From NCBI GenBank assembly GCA_016880225.1, contig JAEHDT010000294.1:1-6712 (forward strand): a stretch of 6,712 nucleotides of DNA, read 5' to 3'. The position numbers were made by a program, and so were the translations under genes. Source of the stretch: Gemmatimonadota bacterium (lineage in GTDB: Bacteria > Gemmatimonadota > Gemmatimonadetes > Gemmatimonadales > GWC2-71-9). The notes below the pieces were generated by a model, which ran no database searches, was not told the DNA's origin, and saw nothing but the letters and a program-made list of their open reading frames with translations. This document shows, piece by piece, positions 1-5,224 of the stretch (position 1 is its first letter; the number at the start of each line of letters is the position of its first letter).

Positions 1-224
1 AAGACGAGGGCGACGACGAACACGCCCGCCATCACCGCGAACCGCCGTCCGCCGTAGAACCCGGCGAGAATCATCGGCAGATAGTAGAAGCTCAGGAACG
101 CGAACTTCTGGTCCACGAGATCGTGGATGACCACGATCGCAAGCACCAGAAGCAGCACGAAGATCCGCTCGAAGTGGCGGAAGAAGAACAGCTTGGCGCG
201 CTCCAGAGGACGCGGTTGAGCCAC
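1..224 (-). CDS. N-terminal fragment of a multi-pass membrane protein, possibly the sensor part of a signalling protein (partial, runs off left edge)
   Basis: The reading frame is open from a GTG at 224 to the window edge, giving 74 residues plus two bases. The start is supported by GAGG at 235-232, seven bases upstream of the GTG. After a short basic N-terminus (KLFFFRHFER, 11-20) come three hydrophobic stretches: about 21-37, 41-57 and 62-74 onward. The second and third are separated by a FYGGRR turn (56-61). A short basic head followed by closely packed helices, with a YYLPMILAGFYGGRR-type motif, resembles the membrane input regions of bacterial histidine kinases, cyclases and similar sensors; I infer this from pattern memory only. 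No catalytic domain lies inside the window, so the output is unknown. It follows the four-cysteine gene on the same strand after an 82-base gap and may be co-transcribed with it. Confidence 0.7.
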   Translation of the reverse strand, partial: MAQPRPLERAKLFFFRHFERIFVLLLVLAIVVIHDLVDQKFAFLSFYYLPMILAGFYGGRRFAVMAGVFVVALV

Positions 225-284
225 GTTCGGACCTCGGGCGTTGGCGGTGTGTCGGGCGCGGAACTCAAACTGGAAGAATCGGCT

Positions 285-305
285 CGCCCGCGCAATAGCC
301 GGGCG
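285..305 (-). terminator. Small GC hairpin just after the four-cysteine gene
   Basis: Arms at 285-290 and 300-305 pair perfectly over 6 bp around a 9-base loop. The hairpin begins two bases after the TGA stop of the minus-strand gene that ends at 307. There is no T-run after it, so it is at best a weak terminator or attenuator before the downstream membrane-protein gene. It could also be a chance structure in GC-rich DNA. Confidence 0.25.
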
Positions 306-306
306 G

Positions 307-522
307 TCAGCCGTGCTCGATCGGCCTGGCATTCCCCGGCGCGCCCGCGGCGCTCGGCGGTTCGTAGCCGGCGCACGCCCGTACCGGGAGCGGCGGATAG
401 CGCGGGAAGCTCGGATCCGAGTCCGCCCGGCCGCAGCGGAAGAACGTCGATCCCCGCCGGTTCGTGATACGGTGCATCCAGCGACAGGTGAGACACAGTC
501 CGACGGCGCCGGGCTCGATCAT
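307..522 (-). CDS. Small four-cysteine protein of unknown function (71 aa)
   Basis: Function is unknown. The 71-residue product has four cysteines at 10, 13, 30 and 50 (CX2C, then single Cys residues), the spacing of a small metal-binding, probably zinc-ribbon-like, fold. Around them are blocks I recognise from small hypothetical proteins in high-GC bacteria: an RRGSTFFRC stretch (22-30), a DPSFPRYPPLPV stretch (36-47) and a terminal CAGYEP (50-55). The last ~16 residues are Ala/Pro/Gly-rich and probably disordered. Codons are strongly G/C-ending, as expected of a real gene here. ATG 522 is the only sensible start, and I see no clear ribosome binding site. A -10-like TATCTT lies at 537-532 on this strand, so the transcript may be nearly leaderless. 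It has no signal peptide or membrane helix and is presumably cytoplasmic. It is divergent from the phosphorelay operon. Confidence 0.72.
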   Translation of the reverse strand: MIEPGAVGLCLTCRWMHRITNRRGSTFFRCGRADSDPSFPRYPPLPVRACAGYEPPSAAGAPGNARPIEHG

Positions 523-530
523 ACGGAGTC

Positions 531-537
531 TAAGATA
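531..537. promoter_or_regulatory. Candidate shared -10 element of a divergent promoter
   Basis: The heptamer TAAGATA reads as TAAGAT on the plus strand (531-536) and TATCTT on the minus strand (537-532). Each matches TATAAT at 4 of 6 positions, including the key first T, second A and last T. It sits between the divergent four-cysteine gene and the phosphorelay operon. Predicted start points would be near 543 (plus) and 525 (minus). I find no convincing -35 boxes. This is an inference from sequence only. Confidence 0.35.
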
Positions 538-550
538 GCCCCGTGGCTAT
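535..550. repeat. 6-bp inverted repeat just downstream of the -10 element (operator-like)
   Basis: The sequence ATAGCC-CCGT-GGCTAT is a perfect inverted repeat with 6-base arms and a 4-base spacer, overlapping the end of the shared -10 element and the expected plus-strand transcription start. It could be an operator half-site pair or a 5'-leader hairpin. It also overlaps the alternative upstream start codons GTG 543 and ATG 549 of the next gene. Confidence 0.3.
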
Positions 551-568
551 GGCGTTTTTGCGCACGGT

Positions 569-587
569 TTCCCCATCTTGGGGGAGG
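569..587 (+). promoter_or_regulatory. Purine-rich ribosome-binding tract within a small hairpin before ATG 588
   Basis: GGGGGAGG at 580-587 abuts ATG 588. The first part of the tract can pair with TTCCCC at 569-574 around a 5-base ATCTT loop (stem of about 6, one G-T wobble). The GGAGG core lies directly against the ATG, which is unusually close for a ribosome binding site. The tract may therefore act through its upstream G-run, or the true start may be upstream (543 or 549). Confidence 0.3.
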
Positions 588-1364
588 ATGGGTGCCGACG
601 CCGCGCCGCCGCCGTCCGAGCTGCCGCCCGGGCTCCTCGAGGAGTACCTCGAGGGCATGCGCGCGCAGCTGGGCCTGCTCGCGGACCTGGCGGACCGGCT
701 CGCCGCCCGGGGAAACGACCGCGACGCGCTCGACGCATTGCGGCGCGAGACGCACAAGATCCACGGCTCCGCGGGCTCCTACGGCTTCTGGGGCGCGTCG
801 CGGCTGGCCGCCGGGATGGAAGCGACGGTAAAGGATTGGGCGGCGCGGCCCGACGACCGGGACGTGGACCGCGGTTCCTTGGCGCGCTGGTTCGTGGTGC
901 GCCTCGCGGAGACGATGAAGCTGGAGGTGCCGGAGACCCGGCGCGCCGACCGCCCGAGCGGCCCCGTGCTCCGGGCGGAGCTGCTCGACGTCCCCGAGGT
1001 GGTGCTGGTGGAGGACGACCCGGCGCTGGCCGAGCTGCTCGAGTTCGGGCTGCGCTCGCGCGGCTATCGGTTCACCGCGTTCCGGAACGGCCGCGACGCG
1101 CTCGATTGGCTGCTGGCGCTCGACACGGGCGACGCCCATCCGCTGCTGCTGCTCGACGTGGACCTTCCGGCGCTCGACGGCTACTCGATCTTCGCCGCCC
1201 TGCAGCGCGAGCGGCCCGGCACCTACCGCGTCGTCTTCACGACCGTCCACGGGGACGAGAGCGAGCAGCTGCGCGGGCTCGAGGCCGGGGCGCTCGATTA
1301 CCTGGTGAAGCCCATCAGCCTGCGCGTCGCTCTCGAGAAGATCCGGCGCTGGGTGGGGAGGTGA
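588..1364 (+). CDS. Hpt-receiver phosphorelay protein (histidine phosphotransfer domain fused to a response-regulator receiver, no output domain)
   Basis: This is a cytoplasmic two-component signalling protein that relays a phosphoryl group between His and Asp. Numbered from ATG 588 (258 aa), an Hpt four-helix domain covers about 10-110, with the phospho-accepting His56 in THKIHGSAGSYGF. The residue three after that His is itself His instead of the usual Lys. A receiver domain covers about 135-258, with acidic pair Asp143/Asp144, phospho-acceptor Asp190 (LLLLDVDLP), Thr218/Thr219 and Lys241 (YLVKP), so it looks competent for phosphorylation. There is no DNA-binding or enzymatic output domain. 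GTG 543 and ATG 549 are alternative starts adding up to 15 residues. I prefer 588 because the upstream codons have unusually A/T-rich third positions and the Hpt domain begins shortly after 588. It is the first gene of a three-gene operon and its stop overlaps the next start by four bases. It probably regulates that operon's products by protein contact. Confidence 0.9.
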   Translation: MGADAAPPPSELPPGLLEEYLEGMRAQLGLLADLADRLAARGNDRDALDALRRETHKIHGSAGSYGFWGASRLAAGMEATVKDWAARPDDRDVDRGSLARWFVVRLAETMKLEVPETRRADRPSGPVLRAELLDVPEVVLVEDDPALAELLEFGLRSRGYRFTAFRNGRDALDWLLALDTGDAHPLLLLDVDLPALDGYSIFAALQRERPGTYRVVFTTVHGDESEQLRGLEAGALDYLVKPISLRVALEKIRRWVGR

Positions 1365-2422
1365 CCAGCCGCGGCGTTCTCGCGATCGTGGCGCTCGCGC
1401 AGGGCGCCCTGCTCGTGGCGCTCATCGTGCTCATCGTGCTGAACCGCTGGTTCCGGCTGCGGCATCGGGCGCGGGTCCACCCGCGCGTCGTCGCGGTCAA
1501 CGCCGCGATGCAGCGCTGGGCGCTCGGCTCGGTGGATCTCGGCACCGTGCTCGTGCATCTCTCGCGCCTACCGGTGCCCCTGGCCGTGGACGCGCTGGTG
1601 AGCTGGTCGGCGCGGGTGCCGGGCGACCGCTGGCGTCAGCTCGCCGCCGCGCTGCGCGGTCACTGGTGGGCCCGCATCGTCCGGTCGAACTGCGCGTCGG
1701 CGCGCTGGTGGAAGCGCCTCGAGGCGGCGCGCTTCCTCGCCGTGGCGGCGACGTCGGAAGATACGCCGCGGGTGCTCACGCTGCTGCGCGACCCGCATCC
1801 CGCCGTGCACATCGCCGCCGTGGCCACGCTGGAACGGCTCGAGAGCGCCGCGCTCACCACGGCGGCGCTCGAGCGGCTGCCGCGCCTCGCGCCCACGGTC
1901 GGCGCGTACTACGCGGGGATGCTGCGGCGCTCGCGTCCCGTGGTCGTGCAGCTGCTCCTCAAGATGCTGCGGCGCGCCGGCGACCCCGCGCTCCCCCGGC
2001 TCGTCGAGTTCGCGGGCCGGCTGAAAGAGCCGGCCCTGCGCGAGCGGTTGACCGCGCTCACCGGCCACCCGGACCCCGAAGTGCGCGTGCAGGCGGCGCG
2101 CGCCCTCGGCAGCTACCCCCACCGAGAATCGCTCGCGGCGCTGCGCGTCCTGCGCTCGGACCAGGCTTGGGCCGTGCGGGCGCAGGCGATCCGCTCCCTC
2201 GGCATGATCGCGGACCCCACGACCCTGCCGCTCGTCCGGAACGCGCTGCGCGACGCCGAGTGGTGGGTGCGGCTCCGCGCCGCGCTCGCGCTCACCCGGT
2301 TCGGCGCAACGGGCCAGGACGCCCTGCTCCAAGACGAAGTCGGCGCGGATCCCGCCGCGCGCGACATGGCGCGGCTCGTGCTCGGGCTGTCGCCCCAGGC
2401 GCTCGCGGAGTACGCCGCGTGA
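1361..2422 (+). CDS. Membrane-anchored HEAT-repeat protein
   Basis: The 353-residue product starts at GTG 1361, inside the GTGA that ends the preceding gene. A single hydrophobic helix at about 6-27 is followed by a basic stretch (RWFRLRHRAR, 29-38). By the positive-inside rule this puts the C-terminal body in the cytoplasm. The rest is alpha-helical and resembles HEAT/PBS-lyase-type repeats. The clearest units are about 117-162, 236-265 (DPEVRVQAARALG), 267-297 (AWAVRAQAIRSLG) and 298-327 (AEWWVRLRAALALTRFG). The middle (165-230) is more degenerate. HEAT repeats are protein-interaction scaffolds with no catalytic residues. The gene lies between an Hpt-receiver protein and a glycosyltransferase, overlapping both by four bases. 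This suggests an inner-membrane adaptor linking the phosphorelay signal to the synthase; that role is inference. The start may depend on translational coupling, because the nearest GGAG abuts the GTG. Confidence 0.85.
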   Translation: MTSRGVLAIVALAQGALLVALIVLIVLNRWFRLRHRARVHPRVVAVNAAMQRWALGSVDLGTVLVHLSRLPVPLAVDALVSWSARVPGDRWRQLAAALRGHWWARIVRSNCASARWWKRLEAARFLAVAATSEDTPRVLTLLRDPHPAVHIAAVATLERLESAALTTAALERLPRLAPTVGAYYAGMLRRSRPVVVQLLLKMLRRAGDPALPRLVEFAGRLKEPALRERLTALTGHPDPEVRVQAARALGSYPHRESLAALRVLRSDQAWAVRAQAIRSLGMIADPTTLPLVRNALRDAEWWVRLRAALALTRFGATGQDALLQDEVGADPAARDMARLVLGLSPQALAEYAA

Positions 2423-3867
2423 ACGAGCTCGTCAGGGCGGGCGACCAGGTGATCCTCGTCTACTTTTTGGTGCTCAACTCATTCTACGCGCTGCTCTTGA
2501 TCCTGTCGATCCCGGAGATCTGGGAGCAGACGCGTCTCGCCGCCGACGACGACTTTCAGCGCCTCATGCAGAGCGACGCGCTGCCGCCCATCACGCTGCT
2601 CGTCCCGGCCTACAACGAGAGCGCCACCATCCAGGCGAGCGTCACCGCGATCCTCACCCTCGAGTATCGCAACTTCGAGGTGATCGTCGTGAACGACGGC
2701 TCCAAAGACGACACGATGGAGCGGCTGCGCGCGGCGTTCGACCTGTACGAGGTGCCGCGCACCTATCCCGACACCATCGCCACGCGCCCGCTGCGGGCGG
2801 TGTACCGCTCGCGCAGCCGCACGCGGCTGGTGGTGCTCGACAAGGAGAACGGCGGCAAGGCCGATTCGCTCAATGCCGCCATCAACGCGAGCCGCTTCCC
2901 GCTGGTGATCGCCGTGGACGCGGACACCCTCATCGAGCCGGATGCCCTGCTGCGGCTCACCCGGCCGTTCCTGCTCGGCCGCCACATCGCAGCCGTGGGC
3001 GGCACCGTCCGCGTCGCGAACAGCTGCACCGTCGAGCACGGCCGGGTGACCGACGCCCGCGTGCCGCGCCGCTTCCTGCCGGGCGTCCAGGTCGTCGAAT
3101 ACCTGCGGGCGTTCCTATTCGGCCGCCTCGGCTGGAACCGTCTCGGGGGAAACCTCATCATCTCGGGCGCGTTCGGCCTGTTCCGCAAGGATGACGTCTT
3201 GGCCATCGGCGGCTACCGCACGGCCAGCGTGGTCGAGGACCTGGATCTGGTCGTGCGGCTGCACCGCTACCTGCTGCGGCGCAAGGTGCGCTACGAGATG
3301 CCGTTCATCCCCGACCCCGTGGCCTGGACCGAGGTCCCGGAATCGGGGAGGGTGCTGGCGCGCCAACGCGAGCGCTGGCACCGCGGGCTGCTCGCCGCCA
3401 TGTGGACCTACAAGGGAATGCTCTTCAACCCGCGCTACGGCCGGGTAGGGCTGATCGCGGTCCCGTTCTATACGCTGGGGGAGGCGCTGGCGCCGCTCGT
3501 CGAGGTGCTCGGCTACGTGATCACGGCGGTCGGCCTGGCGCTGGGGATGGTCGACGTGAGCTTCGCGCTGCTCTTCATGCTGGTCGCCTGGGGCTACGGC
3601 ATGCTGCTCTCGCTCTGGGCCGTGGTGCTCGAGGAGGTGAGCTTCCGTCGCTACCGGCGAATCGGCGATCTGACGCGGCTGCTCCTGTACGCCACGCTCG
3701 AGAACTTCGGGTACCGCCAGCGCACGGTGTGGTGGCGGCTCAAGGCGTTCTTCACCGTGTGGAGGCAGCAGCACGTGTGGGGCGAGATGACCAGGACGGG
3801 GTTTCAGTCAGCGGGGAAACAAGTGCCAGAGCCTGCCACGGCTAGGCGCACGGACGCACAGGGGTGA
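2419..3867 (+). CDS. Family 2 membrane glycosyltransferase, processive polysaccharide synthase type (PgaC/NodC/hyaluronan synthase-like)
   Basis: This inner-membrane enzyme would use nucleotide-sugars to polymerise, and perhaps extrude, a polysaccharide. The 482-residue product has a membrane helix at about 12-32, a cytoplasmic GT-A catalytic domain at about 57-325, and a hydrophobic C-terminal part (about 342-378 and 381-407). The processive-synthase motifs are present: LLVPAYNE (60-67), Asp93 in VNDGSKDDT, the DAD metal-binding motif (167-169), the catalytic-base region VEDLD (272-276) and QRERW (316-320, QxxRW). Length is slightly above PgaC-type synthases. There is no PilZ domain, so direct c-di-GMP control is not indicated. 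The start is GTG 2419, with GGAG at 2407-2410 eight bases upstream, in a GTGA overlap with the HEAT gene. The last ~15 residues are polar and unrelated to the family fold. Polymer identity cannot be told from sequence, and no export or deacetylase partner is in view. Confidence 0.9.
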   Translation: MNELVRAGDQVILVYFLVLNSFYALLLILSIPEIWEQTRLAADDDFQRLMQSDALPPITLLVPAYNESATIQASVTAILTLEYRNFEVIVVNDGSKDDTMERLRAAFDLYEVPRTYPDTIATRPLRAVYRSRSRTRLVVLDKENGGKADSLNAAINASRFPLVIAVDADTLIEPDALLRLTRPFLLGRHIAAVGGTVRVANSCTVEHGRVTDARVPRRFLPGVQVVEYLRAFLFGRLGWNRLGGNLIISGAFGLFRKDDVLAIGGYRTASVVEDLDLVVRLHRYLLRRKVRYEMPFIPDPVAWTEVPESGRVLARQRERWHRGLLAAMWTYKGMLFNPRYGRVGLIAVPFYTLGEALAPLVEVLGYVITAVGLALGMVDVSFALLFMLVAWGYGMLLSLWAVVLEEVSFRRYRRIGDLTRLLLYATLENFGYRQRTVWWRLKAFFTVWRQQHVWGEMTRTGFQSAGKQVPEPATARRTDAQG

Positions 3868-3885
3868 AAAGGGGACAGTCTACGG
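3862..3885. other. Possible fragment of a dispersed intergenic repeat at the glycosyltransferase stop codon
   Basis: The string GTGAAAAGGGGACAGTCTAC at 3864-3883 contains the glycosyltransferase stop codon. It resembles the AAAAGGGGACAG-type ends of short palindromic repeats associated with REP-type tyrosine transposases in many bacterial genomes. Only one arm is present and no second copy exists in this window, so the assignment rests on recall. The rest of the 56-base convergent gap (3868-3923) has no good terminator hairpin. Confidence 0.2.
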
Positions 3886-3923
3886 GATTACCTGCTCCCT
3901 CCACTCTGTCGACCGCTGTGCGT

Positions 3924-5150
3924 CTAGCTTCTGCCTCTCCTCATCTCCACAGCAACCTGCTCCGCCGCCCGCATGACGCGCAGCGCATTCAGCCCCGCGA
4001 CCTTCCTGACGTCCTGCTCGCTCCATCCACGTCGCAGCAGCTCCGCGATGAGATCGGGGAACTTGGAGACGTCCTCGAGGCCCGTCGGCACCGACGTGAT
4101 GCCGTCGAAATCGGAGCCAAGTCCCAAGTGGTCCACGCCGGCCACGGCGCGGATGTGGTCGATGTGGTCTGCCACCTGCGCGAGCGTCGCCTTGGGAGCG
4201 CGCGCCTCCCATAGCCTGGTCGAGTCCGCGACCGTCGCGGAGTCGCCCCCGCCGGCGCGCAGCGCCCGGGCGCGTGCCGCCATGCTGTCTTCGTAGAGGC
4301 GCACGGTTTCCGAAACGAAGCCGGGGTTGAAGTTCACCATCACGACGCCGCCATTCGCCTTCACCATCGCGAGGATCGAATCGGGAACGTTGCGGACGTG
4401 GTTCGAGAGCGCGCGCGCCGACGAATGCGAGTAGAACACAGGAGCGCGCGACACGCGGATCGCATCCACCATCGTGGCATCCGACACGTGCGACAGGTCG
4501 ACCAGCATGCCGAGCCGGTTCATCTCGCGCACCACGTCCTCGCCGAACGGCGTCAGGCCGTTGTGCCTGGCGCTGTCGGTGGCCGCGTCGGCCCAGTCGA
4601 TGGTCTCCCAGTGCGTGAGGGTCATGTAGCGCACGCCCAACCGGTAGAACATCCGCAGCGCGCCGAGCGAGTTTTCGATCGCGTGGCCGCCCTCGATCCC
4701 GATCAGGCAGGAGATCTTGCCAGCCTTGAAGTTGCGCTCCACGTCCGCGGCGGTGAGGGCCGCAGCGAAGGTGCTGGCGTACTTGTGGCACAGCCGCTGC
4801 ACGAGATCGATCTGCTCGAGTGCGTACACCGCCGGGTGTTCGCCCGCGTGGATGGTGGTGACCGGCACGTATGCCGCCCAGAACTGCGCCCCCACTGCCC
4901 CGGCGCGCAGCTTGGGGATGTCGGTCATGAGCTTCGGCTGCAGCACTGCGAAGTCGACCGAGTCGAGCCCGCCGCGCTCGCGGATGGCATCGGGGATGTC
5001 GTTGTGGCCGTCGATCAGCGGGACGGTCTTGAGAATGCGCAGCGCCTGGGCACGGTAGTCCTGGGCGGAGAGCGCCGGCACAGCGGCTGCCAACAGGAGG
5101 ACGGCCAGACCGCCTGACCGCCCGACCGCCGCCTTCCAGAACACGCGCAT
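3924..5150 (-). CDS. Secreted membrane-type dipeptidase, peptidase family M19 (renal dipeptidase-like)
   Basis: This is a zinc metallopeptidase that hydrolyses dipeptides; family members also accept some D-amino-acid-containing dipeptides. Numbered from ATG 5150 (408 aa), an N-terminal signal peptide covers about 1-29: Lys6 and Arg11, the LAVLLLAAAVPALSA core, and probable cleavage before QDY. The mature enzyme is therefore exported. All expected binuclear zinc ligands are visible: His49 and Asp51 (LIDGHND), bridging Glu153 (GIEGGH), His221 (DLSHVS) and His242 (YSHSSA). The conserved Asp347 (GSDFDG) and Arg253 (VRNVPD) are also present. Length matches the family. An in-frame TTG at 5207 would add 19 residues, but these are unlike a signal peptide and place a Trp/Cys-rich stretch first, so ATG 5150 is preferred even though its ribosome binding site is weak. 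It converges with the polysaccharide operon and diverges from the molybdenum hydroxylase genes. The role is likely peptide scavenging or cell-wall peptide turnover. Confidence 0.93.
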   Translation of the reverse strand: MRVFWKAAVGRSGGLAVLLLAAAVPALSAQDYRAQALRILKTVPLIDGHNDIPDAIRERGGLDSVDFAVLQPKLMTDIPKLRAGAVGAQFWAAYVPVTTIHAGEHPAVYALEQIDLVQRLCHKYASTFAAALTAADVERNFKAGKISCLIGIEGGHAIENSLGALRMFYRLGVRYMTLTHWETIDWADAATDSARHNGLTPFGEDVVREMNRLGMLVDLSHVSDATMVDAIRVSRAPVFYSHSSARALSNHVRNVPDSILAMVKANGGVVMVNFNPGFVSETVRLYEDSMAARARALRAGGGDSATVADSTRLWEARAPKATLAQVADHIDHIRAVAGVDHLGLGSDFDGITSVPTGLEDVSKFPDLIAELLRRGWSEQDVRKVAGLNALRVMRAAEQVAVEMRRGRS

Positions 5151-5224
5151 CGGATGTCCGTCGGCTTGGGGAGGCCGAAAGCTGGCGCACCACCAGACGG
5201 TTATCAAGATTACGTTTCGGAACC
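5151..5224. promoter_or_regulatory. Divergent intergenic region between dipeptidase and molybdenum hydroxylase genes
   Basis: This 74-base gap must carry the control signals of both divergent genes. It is locally more A/T-rich at 5200-5217 (TTATCAAGATTACGTTT), the most likely place for -10 elements, for example TACGTT at 5211-5216 on the plus strand. None is a strong match. A 5-bp inverted repeat (TCGGC/GCCGA, 5161-5165 and 5174-5178) and a CCGAAA/TTTCGG pair (5175-5180 and 5215-5220) are present but could be chance. GGAA at 5219-5222 is a poor ribosome binding site for ATG 5225. Confidence 0.3.

Noticed and set aside
633..644. Perfect 12-base palindrome CTCCTCGAGGAG
   Set aside because: It lies inside the Hpt coding region as Leu-Leu-Glu-Glu codons in their preferred G/C form, so it is explained by codon choice.
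519..1250. Long minus-strand open frame (243 codons) opposite the Hpt-receiver gene
   Set aside because: Its composition is Arg/Glu/His/Gln-rich with no domain pattern, as expected for the antisense of a GC-rich gene; the plus strand encodes clear Hpt and receiver motifs.
578..1360. Plus-strand frame upstream of and continuous with the HEAT gene, suggesting a longer protein
   Set aside because: That part is Arg/Ala/Gly low-complexity sequence out of frame with the real Hpt-receiver gene. The HEAT protein begins cleanly at GTG 1361 with a membrane helix.
1666..2418. Open frame extending the glycosyltransferase upstream through the HEAT gene
   Set aside because: The extension is Arg/Ala-rich shadow sequence. 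The family-like start with a GGAG site is GTG 2419.
3871..3910. GACAG/CTGTC pair as a terminator between the convergent genes
   Set aside because: Only 5 bp with a loop of about 29 bases and no T-run on either strand.
5151..5207. N-terminal extension of the dipeptidase from TTG 5207
   Set aside because: A rare start codon, and it would place 19 residues in front of a well-formed signal peptide; ATG 5150 fits better.
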